64,000 bases of DNA from Bagarius yarrelli. Taxonomy: Eukaryota > Chordata > Actinopteri > Siluriformes > Sisoridae. The notes under the pieces are model-generated. The model ran no database searches. It was not told the DNA's origin and was given only the letters and a program-made list of their open reading frames with translations. The stretch covers positions 1,454,741 through 1,518,740 of the forward strand of contig VCAZ01000014.1 of NCBI GenBank assembly GCA_005784505.1. The letters are read 5' to 3'. The position numbers and the translations under genes were made by a program. This document shows, one piece after another, positions 53,976 through 64,000 of the stretch. Each line of letters opens with the position of its first letter. The stretch's first letter is position 1.

Positions 53976-54400
53976 AACTGTAAAGCATTGAATAGTCTTG
54001 TGCTGCAGTACCTGAACAATACCTCCTTTTTTTTTTTTTACAATCTTCCACGTGTACTTTAATCAAAAGTTGCAGGCTATTTCTTGGTCGCTAAAGTAGC
54101 GAAGGCCACAGCAGGGGCAGTTATGAAACCACTTCCCAATCAGTGGTCGTGATTCAGACAGAGTTTAAAACCACATTTATTTAATCAAGGCTTTTATGAA
54201 TAGTTTTCTTAGGTAAATGAGGAGATCTGAAGAATTCAAAGATATTTAATGTTTAAGTGAACAGGAAGTCCTCATGTCTTTGGCACATTTCGGACGTTTT
54301 CCTTTAAGGCTGTTAAAGCTAGTCTTACCGGAATTACCGATATGCACTTTAAGACAATGTACATTCTGTCCACTTATCCAGTTATAATAAATAACTAGAG
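53976..54400 (+). mobile_element. L2-like LINE fragment, copy 3 (older)
   Basis: Directly after the tail of copy 2 the element resumes at TTGTGCTGCAGTACCTGAAC, the AAGTTGCAGGCTATTTCTTG region, GCCACAGCAGGGGCAG, then CAGGAAGTCCTCATGTCT and GTCTTACCGGAATTACC. This is the same order as copy 2 from 52920 to 53390 but with many more changes. Confidence 0.75.
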
Positions 54401-55265
54401 TTATGGAAGCTGTGGGCCTGGCCCCTGAATGGGGTGCAGTTCCTTGAGACCATACCACGGTCCAGAGCTCCCGCCCAAGGAAACGCTATTCTCTAAAACC
54501 TGTTTGTTTCAATGCACAGACACAAACAGCAGGACCCAGTTAACTGCCTGGTCAGTTTAGGTCTAGATCCTGGCAACCAGAGGCTGCACGGCTATGGCTA
54601 TGGTTCTGGGCAAATTAAGGGAATCCCCCGTCTGTTTACCCTACCTTTACGCCCCAGGCATGGTAAAAGCCCTCCTCCACCCTTACCTGGGTACGGAATA
54701 CAATGCTCCCTGTTATTTGTATTTTCTTTCGATCTAGAAATACTGCCTCACCTCCTTCTACCCAAAGGCTTTATCCGAAGGTGAAGCAATAACCTTCAGA
54801 GAACCAAGGCTTTACTGCAGCCTCCCATTTGCATCGATTGCACTCGGGTGTTTATATCACAGCACGCTACATCTATCTCTCTGACTTTTACGGGCTTGCC
54901 GAGAGAAGAGGGTGGAGCTGGAAGAAAGGATTTTCGTCTTCTACATCCAGCCTATTCATGATTCTGAGTAAAGGGTGGGCATATAAAAGAATAAATAAAA
55001 AAAGAGGAAAAATAAAGCATCCTTTATATTATTTATCTTCTTTTGTACATCTTATATTATGTAATATATATTTATGTTTGAATAAAATAGTAGGACAAAA
55101 AATACCATTTGAGCCGCTGCTTACATTGTTCAAATGTTTATTGCTTTAGGTGCTTAATGTGGCTGAAAACTCATAAGCATCCTAAATTTATTAATTGGAG
55201 CAATTAGAGCAACAACTTTAAACCACTTTAGGAAAATGTGAAAACAGCTATTATTTACTTAATAC
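54400..55265. other. intergenic, nothing recognised
   Basis: 54500-54990 is GC-richer with open frames (for example MHRHKQQDPVNCLVSLGLDP), but I see no domain, splice or family evidence. Confidence 0.4.
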
Positions 55266-55279
55266 GTGGGTTACAATAG

Positions 55280-55395
55280 TGGCTGACTGGCCGTAGTGGT
55301 GCTTGAACCCAGGTGTTCCTGATCTTTCATCAACAGCCCAGCGCTGAACCCCTTCGAGCCACCACTGGCCACACACCACACCACTGCCCCTCACT
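55280..55395 (-). repeat. SINE family C head fragment
   Basis: GGCTGACTGGCCGTAGTGG, GTGCTTGAACCCAGGTGTTC, CATCAACAGCCCAGCGCTGA, CTTCGAGCCACCACTGG. Confidence 0.7.
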
Positions 55396-55454
55396 GATTA
55401 CATAAAACTCCAGACGAGTCTTCTTGTGTACGTCTGTTTTTGCTGCGCCTTGAC

Positions 55455-56385
55455 TGTCATACTGTCTGACATTAGGATCACTGAGATCCTACTTTGTGAC
55501 ATGGGGATCATGTTCGTACAGTCTGACATTAGGATCACTGAGATCCTACAGTGTGACATGGGGATCATGTTCGTACCTTCTGACATTAGGATCACTAAGA
55601 TCCTACAGTGTGACATGGGGCTCAGGTTTGTATGGTTTGACATTAGCATCACTGAGGTCCTACATTGTGACATCGGTATCATGTTTGTACGGTCTGACAG
55701 TAGGATCACTGAGATCCTACAGAGTGACATGGGAAACATGTTCGTACAGTCTGACATTAGGATCACTGAGATCCTACAGTGTGACATAGCAATCATGTTC
55801 GTGCATTCGACATTAGGATCACTGAGATCCTACAGTGTGACATGGGGATCATGTTCGTACAGTCTGACATTAGGATCACTGAGATCCTACAGTGTGACAT
55901 AGCAATCATGTTCGTGCATCTGACATCAGGATTACTGAGATCATACAGTGTAACATGGGGATCGTGTTCGTATATGTGACATTAGGATCACTGAGATCAT
56001 ACAGTGTGACATGGGATCATGTTCGTACATTCGACATTAGGATCAGTCAGATCCTACAGTGTAACATGGGGATCATGTTCGTACAGTCTGACGTTAGAAT
56101 CACTGAGATCCTGCAGTGTGACATTGGGATCATGTTTGTACAGTCTGACATTAGGATCACTGAGATTCCTGCAGTGTGACATTGGAATCAATGTTTGTAC
56201 AGTCTGACGTTAGAATCACTGAGATCCTGCAGTGTGACATTGGGGATCATGTTCGTACAGTCTGACATTAGGATCACTCAGATCCTACAGTGTAACATGG
56301 GGATCATGTTCGTACAGTCTGACATTAGGATCACTGAGATCCTACAGTGTGACATGGGATCATGTTCATATAATCTGACAAACAA
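55455..56385. repeat. 57-bp minisatellite with internal dyad, about 16 copies
   Basis: The unit GTCTGACATTAGGATCACTG + AGATCCTACAGTGTGACATG + GGGATCATGTTCGTACA recurs about every 57 bases from 55455 to 56385, with scattered substitutions and single-base indels. Each unit carries AGGATC-ACTGA-GATCCT, a 6-bp inverted repeat around a 5-base centre. The multiple-of-three length leaves long open frames on both strands (CDMGIMFVQSDIRITEILQ on plus). I treat these as repeat translation because no start context, homology or codon bias supports a protein. Confidence 0.93.
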
Positions 56386-56399
56386 CAAAAACTGTTAAT

Positions 56400-57355
56400 T
56401 CTAAAACTGCCCATATTAGCTTCATCCATTAAAGCCTTTTGTAAGGTTATCCAACAGAGGGAAAAACACTGCTCTCACATCAAAAGCTAACAAAGTCCTG
56501 ACTCATATTATATACGACTCACAGCCAGAAAATCATTTATTCATTTACACTGATTGAAAATGTTCCATACGTTAAATCCGTATGTGACAGTTTTTACCTG
56601 CTGACCAAGCAGAATTGAAGAACCTTTATCCAGCTTTAGTAAATTTATAATTATAATTACATTCTTTAACTTATGCAGTATTTGAAACTCTTGACTTTAG
56701 TTCCTTTATAGAACAAAATCAACCATGTTTTTAATCTACAGCATTGATGATCTCTCCGTGACCCGTAAACGCTTTCAAAACCGAGTTGGATTAATTTATA
56801 ATTGTATATGCGCTTATCCAGTCTGAAGTTATCCAGCTGTCGATAACCAAGCAGAAGAAGAGGCGCTTCAGACCATCTGATTAAAGCCTGTTGCTGTATA
56901 AGAGCAGCATCTGCATCCTTTTCTTCAAATAAAAAGACCTTTTCATTTGTGACTATTCTAACAAACTAATCTAATGAAATGATAACTAAAAGAGAATGTG
57001 TGAATTTGTTGGGCAGTTTGCTGCAGTTGGTGGTATCAATCTAAAGGTTAACAATGGCGGACGCTAGAAAAACAAAAAAAGAAATTAAAAAAATTATCTT
57101 ATAGTATCTGATCGGTGAACCTGTCGGCATGGAAGTGCTGTTAAATTCTGTATTGGTCGGAAGTTGTTAATTCATTTTTCTATAACAGTGACAGCACTGA
57201 TTAATTAATTAATTAAGTAGAAGTGTTTCTATAGTAACAGCTCTTTCATTTAGATTGTAGAAATAAAACAATAGTCAGGGAGATTTGGGACTTTTTCCCA
57301 AGAGTCTATCAAAGGACACCATGATGAGCATCGAACATCTGGGTTGTTGGCTGGG
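56400..57355. other. intergenic, nothing recognised
   Basis: AT-rich; no repeat family or gene evidence. Confidence 0.4.
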
Positions 57356-57359
57356 AAAT

Positions 57360-57870
57360 ATATAGAAAGAGTCAGAGTAAAAGACAGAGAGAGAAAAAAA
57401 AGACATAGATATACAGAGAGAGAGAAAGTGGGAAAAAGTGACAGAGAGGAGAGAGAAAAAAAAAATAAATAAGAAAGAAAGAAAGAGACCAAGAGAGAGA
57501 GAGAGATAGAGAGAGAGAGAGACAGAAAGAGATAAAGATGGGAAAGGGAGAAAGAAAGAAGAAAGGGAAAAGAAGGAAAGAAAGAAAGAAAGAAAAGGAA
57601 GAAGAGAGAAAAGAAAGAAAGAAAAACAGGAAAAATACGGAGGAATGAAAGAAAGAGACGGAGGAGAGAGCGGGGGGGAGCAAGAGAGAGAGAGATAAAA
57701 AAAAAGTGAGAATGAAAAAGAACGGAACAAATAAAGAAAAAAAGAAAGTAATAAGGAAGGAACGAAAAAAGAGAGGAAACAAAGAAGGAAGGAAATAAAG
57801 GTAGTAAAGAGAAAAACAAGGAGAAATAACTATTTATAAAAGAAAGAAAAAAAATTTAATTTATAAAAAA
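57360..57870. repeat. GA-rich low-complexity tract
   Basis: GAGA, GAAA and GGAA units with A-rich interruptions over 0.5 kb. Three overlapping Ser/Phe/Leu-rich frames on the minus strand are products of this composition. Confidence 0.9.
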
Positions 57871-57899
57871 AGACAGAAAGTAGGGACTGAAACCCTGTA

Positions 57900-58670
57900 G
57901 TGAGTAGAAAGTAGCTCACCCACTTCTCGCCTTGTCCTTAATTGGTGTGTGATCGGAGCCCCTGGTGGTGGGTTGTGGGAGTGTTATCTCTCAGCAGACT
58001 CGTTCCCGGCGGATCTCATTGTTTTCTGGATGGACGAAGCCCATCATCAACAGCGTCCAGGATTTTCTCTCCACAGAGAGTTCAGTGGTTCCTCATCTTT
58101 ACAGGAAGCTGAGACACTGTGTCAATCAGACACGTTTCCTAAACCCCAACCTGAAGCCTCCAGAGACGTCTGGGGAACAATCAGTCTGTAGAGCAGGTCT
58201 ATGGTTTATTTCAGCACTGCTGCTGCTGCTGCTGCATGTGTTGATATGGAGCTTCCGGGAAATCAGTGGACTCCTGGAGGATTGGCTATCACACCCGACA
58301 CACAACAGACGACTTTCAGAAAAGAATGCAAACTCTCAGTTCAGGGACAAAGAACCAAAAACAAACGCCGTCGAGAGGCTTCAGCTTACTTTCTTTTAAA
58401 AAAAGTTTGAGTTCAGGAGTAAAGACAGGAAAGTGCTTCTTCAGGGAAATGTTCTCAGAGTGCAAAATACCAAATGTTTGCTGAAAACCATGACAGGCAT
58501 TTCGAGAACATTTGAAAGTGAGTTTCGTTCTGGTGTTTTAGGAGAATTTCATACTAGCCGAAATTCTAGAAACACGGAATCAATATTCTGGGTTCCGCAG
58601 GTTCCTTTAGCTTCATAACATTTCAGTTAACAGATTTAGTGTTTTTAAAATGCTTTTAGGTGTGAATACA
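57900..58670. other. unique sequence with unexplained open frames
   Basis: Two overlapping plus-strand frames open in 57949-58399 (MIGAPGGGLWECYLSADSFP; MVGCGSVISQQTRSRRISLF, with a Leu-rich LLLLLLHVLIW patch). No domain, conserved motif or splice pattern identifies a gene. I list the stretch because it is non-repetitive and GC-richer than its surroundings. Confidence 0.25.
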
Positions 58671-58677
58671 TACCTAA

Positions 58678-58702
58678 AATGTGTGTGTGTGTGTGTGTGT
58701 TT
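58678..58702. repeat. (GT)n microsatellite
   Basis: About 11 GT units. A GGAT run also occurs at 59021-59054. Confidence 0.9.
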
Positions 58703-59099
58703 GGTATCCATGTGGATTGACTTCCACCTCCACAGCTATTAAATCTTGATGCAGTTGCTGCCCTGGAAACCAAATCTGTGTAAATAATAATTTAATAACT
58801 AATTATTATAAAAAGCTGATTTCTTTGATTAAACATGATTTTAGTGTAAGAAAAGAGTAAATATTCCGTCATCTTAACACTGGAAAATAAACAAAGAACT
58901 AAAAATCCTTAAATTACACAATAAAAAATAAAGAATAAAAAAACTGATGGAAAATATGAATAAAATATGCAAATAAAGCAACGAATAAAAAAAGGTGGGG
59001 GAAAGAAATTAATGCAAAACAGATGGATGGATGGATGAATGGATGGATGGATGGAAAGTAAAACATCAAAATAGAAAAAAGATAAAAATGTCATGTAAA

Positions 59100-59207
59100 T
59101 TTGCCTGAAGCGCGCGAGAGAGAGAGGGCGAGAGGCGAGAGAGAGCGAGAGAGAGAAAGAGAAAGAAAGAAAGCAAGAAAAAGAGAAAGAGAGAGAGAAA
59201 GAGAAAA

Positions 59208-59260
<53 letters not shown>

Positions 59261-59544
59261 AGAGAAACGAGAGAGAGAGGAGATAGAGAGAGAAGAGAGA
59301 TATAAGCGAGAGAGATATAGAAAGCAGATAGAAAAGAAAGATAAAAGAGAGAGAAACAGAGAGAGCGAAAGAGAGAAAGAGAAAGAAAGAAAGCAAGAAA
59401 AAGAGAAAGAGAGAGAGATAGAGAAAAATAGAGAGAGAGAGAGATAAGCGAGAGAGAGATAGATAGAAAAGATAAGAAAGCAGAGAAAAGAGAGAGAAAA
59501 GAGAGATAGCGAGAGTAGAGAGAAAGAGAGAGAGATAGAGAAAA

Positions 59545-59595
<51 letters not shown>

Positions 59596-59635
59596 AAAAT
59601 AGAGAGAGAGAGAGCGAGAGAGAGAGAGTTGCAGA
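59100..59635. repeat. GA microsatellite block with higher-order repeat
   Basis: More than 500 bases of GA with fixed interruptions. The phrase GAAAGAAAGAAAGCAAGAAA recurs near 59162 and 59383 (about 221 bases apart), each followed by an AGAGAAAAATAGAGAG block, with further copies of that block near 59540 and 59590. Long Ser/Leu/Phe-only frames on the minus strand are not genes. Confidence 0.92.
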
Positions 59636-59639
59636 TCAG

Positions 59640-60190
59640 CGAGTAGCTCCCGTTGTCCTGCCTTGCCAGTTTGACTGATGAAGTCTGTGATTGCACTGGA
59701 CGAAGATGAATGAAGAACCTAAAGCTGGTTTTCAGAGAGCAAATTGATCACCTGTGTAGCAATCCACACGAGAGCAGGGTAATAAGGCTGTTCCTCACGC
59801 CTGATTAGAGTTGTTACCCTCCTTTAGAAGAGAAACTGAATTAGAACATAAGAAGGCGATCATATACGTCGTGCGCTGTCAGTTTTTCCCCGGCGATACA
59901 GACGAGGTTCGAATTTTCCTAATGGATGTCGATGCCGACGCTGTCAGGAGGAAAACGCGTCGAACACATCACTGTAACGCTTCCGCTGCTGGAACCGTTC
60001 CTCTAATATAACAGCGATTGTGACCGCGGGGTTCAGAGGGGGCAGAGCGACGTACATGAATATATATATGAACGACAAACTATCCCACTTACTTACAGGG
60101 TAAATTCAATAACCCTTTAACTTAACTGCATTTTAGGCTAATCTGATTTAGCGAACTCAGAAAAACAGGATGTAGCTACACAGCTTAGTT
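59640..60190. other. intergenic, no gene supported
   Basis: Holds a 66-codon plus-strand frame (59811-60011) without recognisable features, and an ATAT run at 60060. Confidence 0.35.
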
Positions 60191-60197
60191 AATATGG

Positions 60198-60382
60198 TGA
60201 AGTGGTGGCTTAGTGGTTAAGGTGTTGGACTGATACCAGAAAGACCGGGGTTTGATTCCCAGCACCAGCAAGCCACCACTGTGGGCCCCTGAGCAAGGCC
60301 CTTAACCTAATTGCTCAGTTGTATAAAACGTATAGTTGCTCTGGATAAGGGCATCTGCCAAATGCTGTAAATGTAATATGTT
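60198..60382 (+). repeat. SINE family A copy
   Basis: GAAGTGGTGGCTTAGTGGTT, GGGGTTTGATTCCCAGCACC, GTGGGCCCCTGAGCAAGGCC, CTGGATAAGGGCATCTGCCA. Confidence 0.88.
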
Positions 60383-60426
60383 GAAATAACGATCAGAAGA
60401 TCATAAATTCTATTCCCAGTACCACC

Positions 60427-60800
60427 AGGCTGGAGAAGTGGTAGTGCAGTGATTAAGTTGTTGGACATCTAATTGGAAAATTAGGGTTAAATTTACATTA
60501 TTTAGCAGACGTCCTCATCCAGAGTGACTTACATTTATCTCTTTTATACAACTGAGCAATTGGGGGTTAAGGGCCTTGCTCAGCAACCCAGCAGTGGTGG
60601 CTTGGTGGAGCTGGGAAAACGAACCCACAAACTTTGGGTTGGTAGTACAACACCATAACCATGAGCCACCGTTTCCCACAATTCCCAGAACCACCAAGTT
60701 GCCACCAATGGGCCATTAACCCCAGTTGCTCAGTTGTATAAAAGAGATAAATGTATATCACTCTGGAAAAGGGTGTACAGCCAAAAGCTGTCAGGCTGCA
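60427..60800 (+). repeat. SINE family A copy split by an inverted family A copy
   Basis: The outer plus-strand head GAAGTGGTAGTGCAGTGATT breaks after TTAGGGTTAAATT and resumes at 60680 with AATTCCCAGAACCACCAAGT and its tail. Between them (60487-60678) sits a near-complete minus-strand copy (ATTTAGCAGACGTCCTCATC to ATAACCATGAGCCACC). AATT on both sides is a possible short target duplication. Confidence 0.75.
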
Positions 60801-61214
60801 AATAAAAAAATAAAAATCAAAAAATCCAAAACTCAATCACAGAAGTCATGACATTGACATCTGGTAACGTGTGCCTGCAGTTCTATTCTTGACCACTAGT
60901 TGAAATAATAGCGCTGCAAAGAGGAAACGAGTAAATTAAAGTAAAAATGATTTATAATGATTTAATAAATAATTTTATAGAGATTTACAGTCATTCTTTA
61001 CTTCTATTGCAACAGTTATTCATTTTATTGATTTCATTTTTTATTCAGTTTGCTATTTATTTTAATTTATTATTTTATTTTATGATTACATTTACAACTC
61101 AATTTATTTTATTAAATTTTATTGTATTTATTTTAATTGTACAGCCTATTTCACTTAATTTCATTTTATTTTATATTCAAATTTTCCCTCTTTTTTTATT
61201 ATTTTGAATAATGA

Positions 61215-61497
61215 GTGAAAGGCGAGGACACCCTGGACAGGTCGCCAGTCCATCACAGGGCCACACACACACACACACACACTCATTCCTATGGGAAATT
61301 TAGAATCACTAATCAATCTAACATACATGGTTTTGGATTGTGGGAGGAAACCGGAGAACCCGGAGTAAACACATACAAGCACAGGGAGAACATGCAAACT
61401 CCACACAGAAAGACCCCTGCCTGGGTATCGAACTGAGGCAAACTGAGGCTGTGGGGCAACAGTGTTAAACACTAAACCACTGTGCTGCCCTGAATAA
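61215..61497 (-). repeat. SINE family B copy
   Basis: GACACCCTGGACAGGTCGCC, CCATCACAGGGCCACACAC, a CA run, TTTAGAATCACTAATCAATC, GGGAGGAAACCGGAGAACCC, ACACAGAAAGACCCCTGCCT, CACTAAACCACTGTGCTGCC. Confidence 0.88.
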
Positions 61498-61499
61498 TG

Positions 61500-62520
61500 A
61501 CTTTTTCTTTTCAAATCTTCCCCTTTTTTTTTACTGGATTGGTATTTTTTTAACAAGGCCACTCGTAAGAGCATCTCACTGCTTGTTCTGCTATACACTG
61601 TAAGACTGTGTGTGAGACCAAATAATTCATATTTTGCTGTATTTATGAATGAATTAAATTCTTGTGGTTTCAGTATATGCTTATTATTATGCATTATTAT
61701 CTTTGGTATCTAATCTTTCATATCTTTGATAATCACTTAATCCCTGAGGATCCAGAGTCTCCGGAGGAAACACACTTGGACATGCAGAAAACCCGTACTG
61801 ACCTGTATGTGCTGTAATGAGCACCAATGCATTCGATCTGAATCCAATCACTCTCTTTAATTAACATCGTTTCTTTTTTATGGTTTAATTAATTGCATAA
61901 TAATTACTTTCTTTTCAACTAAATTGAAAAGTCAATTAACTCTCTAATAAGCTTGACAGTGAGTTCTGCTTCTGTCTAAGGTGGGAATTTATTTTATCTG
62001 ATCAGACGTCAGTCATGCAGTGCCGTTTTCGACATCCAGTAAAAGCCACAGCTAGTCGAGAACTTCGTTCTCCCGGTTTTGCTCAATCATGCGTTGCACC
62101 GAAAATAGTCTGACTCATAAAAGGTTGATGGCCACTTTAAGGATAAAAAATATCTTACACTTACAGTGACAGCCATAAAAATTTCAGCTGATATTTGCCT
62201 GGATGTCATTAGGCCGAGGTCACAGCTCTAGTTGAGTGCAGAATCATATCCGGTGTGTAATGACGTGTAATAAACTCCCACCTCACGACTCCTATCTCAT
62301 CTCTCGGCTGCTTGAAATTGTCAGCAGCTGTTTGTAGGATGCAAATTTTTACGGTAAATCTGTAGGGCAACAAAGAGATACGAGAGGTGGTAAATATAGA
62401 CAAGAGGTACAGTATCAGTAAATGGAAATGAAGACTTTCGCTTCATAGACGCAAAAACATTTCTTATCTCTGTCCCAGGTTGTTCTGGCCAGCGAGAACG
62501 ACCAGGTTGCGAGAATGTCA
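61500..62520. other. intergenic, nothing recognised
   Basis: Unique-looking AT-rich sequence. No gene or repeat was identified. Confidence 0.35.
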
Positions 62521-62524
62521 CAGT

Positions 62525-62665
62525 ATCCCTGTTTACATGGAGCGCTGTATTCCGATTAAAATTAGTTTAATCCGAGTAAAAATACTCAATGTAAACACCT
62601 TAATCGGAATAATGCCCAACCTGATTAAAATTCAATTCAATCAGGTTGAATAAGGTGGGATAAAC
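62525..62665. repeat. short palindromic fish repeat (MITE-like)
   Basis: TGTTTACATGGAGCGCTGTA and ATTCCGATTAAAATTAG are mirrored by CAATGTAAACACCTTAATCG further on, with CCGATTA/TAATCGG pairs. It resembles a common fish repeat of this wording; family and ends are unknown. Confidence 0.4.
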
Positions 62666-62812
62666 CTTTCGTACAATGAAAAAAAAGTCATTTGAATGTA
62701 CGTCCTAATGCGCCTGGTCTTGACTTAACTTCCCAGAAAAAGACCGGCGTGTCACGTAAAAGTTTTGGTTTTTGTTTCAGGTCGCTAAATTTCTCACTTT
62801 TTGTTACATCTG

Positions 62813-63065
62813 GTGGGCAGCCTGGTGGTTTAGTGGTTACCACTGTTGCCTCACAGCAAGAAGGTCCCAGGTTCGTATCCCTTGCAGGGGTCTTTGCTTG
62901 CACGGGTTTACTCCGGGTTCTCTGGTTTCTTCCATCAGTTAAATAAAACATATATGTCAGATTGATTGGGGATGCCCATAAAAGTGAATGGTTGTTTGTG
63001 TATGTATGTGGCCCTGTGATAGATCTGTCCAGGGTGACACCTGACTTTTACCCAATGACAGCTAG
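62813..63065 (+). repeat. SINE family B copy, internally deleted
   Basis: GGTGGGCAGCCTGGTGGTTT, TTGCCTCACAGCAAGAAGGT, TATCCCTTGCAGGGGTCTTT, TTACTCCGGGTTCTCTGG, TATGTGGCCCTGTGATAGA, TGTCCAGGGTGACACC. Confidence 0.82.
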
Positions 63066-63069
63066 TGGT

Positions 63070-63720
63070 TATATGGGGGTCGTTATCCTTACATCATGAA
63101 GAGGAGTGAATTTTCTGCTGATCTGAAATATTTATCTGCTATCGAGAGGGTAGATAAAACAAACTTGCCCGTGTAAGTAGCATTACTATTCTGTCCTGTC
63201 GATTAATCTAACAACAGACATTTTACACTATTTAATACAGACATTTAATACTATTGTTTACTTTGCTTCATTAGGGTAACCAATCACAAAGGTCTGTTGA
63301 AACGCCAGTAATTTTCGAATTATCGCAAAACTAGATGCAGATTTCACTGCAGTTCAGTGTAATTGCATGGTGTGATTGGTATAATTGTAATTGCATGCTA
63401 TAATTGAGCTGCAATGTAACTGCAGTGTAATTGCATGGCAGGGTAACTTTTATAACCCTTACCTGTATTTTGTATAACCGCTAACTGTAGTGTGTTGATG
63501 CTTGTGGAATCTGTTGTTTTATATATAATAATGACATAAACAATGCAGAAATGAGGCATATTTATATGATGCAGTGCTGTTATTCCCAATCTTACAAAAG
63601 CGATAACCGATCTTTAAAAGGTGGGTTAAATATCGAGAAAAATATCGATAAATCCGATTATCAGCCAATCTCTAATATAAATAAAGATATTTGCAAATTA
63701 AAATGACAACTGAAACAACT
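63070..63720. other. intergenic, nothing recognised
   Basis: Contains four short near-repeats of TGTAATTGCATG (63358-63436) and no gene evidence. Confidence 0.35.
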
Positions 63721-63723
63721 GGC

Positions 63724-63890
63724 GAAGTGGTGGCTCATGGTTAAGGTGTTGGACTACTAACCTGAAGACTGTGGGTTTAATTTCCAGCTCCACCAAGCTA
63801 CCACTTTAGCAAGGTCCTTAACCCCTAATTTCTCAGTTATATAAATGTACGTCTCTCTGGATAAAGACATCTGCCAAATGCTGTAAATGA
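63724..63890 (+). repeat. SINE family A copy
   Basis: GAAGTGGTGGCTCATGGTTA, GGGTTTAATTTCCAGCTCCA, TAGCAAGGTCCTTAACCCC, CTGGATAAAGACATCTGCCA. The GGGCCCC part of the body is deleted. Confidence 0.82.
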
Positions 63891-64000
63891 GACAATTTAT
63901 GCTAATGTTAAACGAGCGCTGTGGAAAGGTAACAGACTGCAACAGCAGTAGAATCGTTTCACATGTCTTCAGTAATCATGTAGCATCAGCAGCAAAAACA

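Noticed and set aside
55398..56398. Repeat-protein-like frames in three readings of the 57-bp array
   Set aside because: The unit length is a multiple of three, so open frames arise by chance; frames are interrupted by indels and lack start context.
57250..57819. Ser/Phe/Leu-rich minus-strand frames resembling membrane proteins
   Set aside because: They are CT-repeat translation of a GA-rich tract; the same applies at 12819-13083, 15081-15396 and 59091-59696.

Overview
The window looks like nuclear DNA from a teleost fish. It is AT-rich, has long introns, and is densely seeded with fish-type tRNA-derived SINEs, L2/CR1-like LINE fragments and Tc1/mariner relics. Some of the SINEs resemble those I associate with catfishes and relatives, but I would not assign an order from sequence alone. 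I saw no rRNA, no CRISPR array and no intact tRNA gene; every tRNA-like match belongs to a SINE head.

Three protein-coding genes can be supported. (1) 3153-3628, minus strand: exon 1 of Nemo-like kinase (nlk2/NLK), ending at a splice donor. The rest of the gene lies off the left edge, so 1-3152 is the start of a large intron 1, and 3629 to about 5.1 kb holds its leader and probable promoter. (2) 17033-23896, minus strand: a complete four-exon nufip2 (FMRP-interacting protein 2) of 625 codons, including a 33-nt exon. A probable 4.3-kb 3' UTR runs down to about 12.70 kb. (3) 41619-42302, plus strand: a single-exon bhlha9, a 227-aa class A bHLH factor with a visible TATA box and poly(A) signal. 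In human, NLK and NUFIP2 lie on 17q11.2 and BHLHA9 on 17p13.3.

Everything else is non-coding, mostly repeats. Layout: 0-3 kb nlk2 intron 1 with a perfect 48-bp palindrome; 5.6-6.5 kb a SINE whose promoter segment is tandemly amplified; 6.6-12.7 kb SINEs, microsatellites and a LINE fragment; 12.7-23.9 kb nufip2; 24-34 kb SINEs and LINE 3' ends; 35-36.7 kb a decayed satellite-like array; 38.2-39.2 kb a minisatellite grown out of a LINE reading frame; 41.4-42.6 kb bhlha9; 43-51 kb SINEs and a Tc1 relic; 51.5-54.4 kb three decayed L2-like copies; 55.4-56.4 kb a 57-bp minisatellite; 57-60 kb GA-rich tracts; 60-64 kb SINEs.

The genes are not an operon or a pathway: a Wnt/MAPK-linked kinase, an RNA-granule protein and a limb/fin transcription factor sit in linkage. 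I found no convincing new protein system. The most unusual signals are structural: tandem arrays that demonstrably arose inside transposable elements (5.6 and 38.2 kb), the perfect palindrome at 2.4 kb, and the dyad-bearing 57-bp array at 55.5 kb. SINE family letters A-D are my own labels for groups seen in this window.
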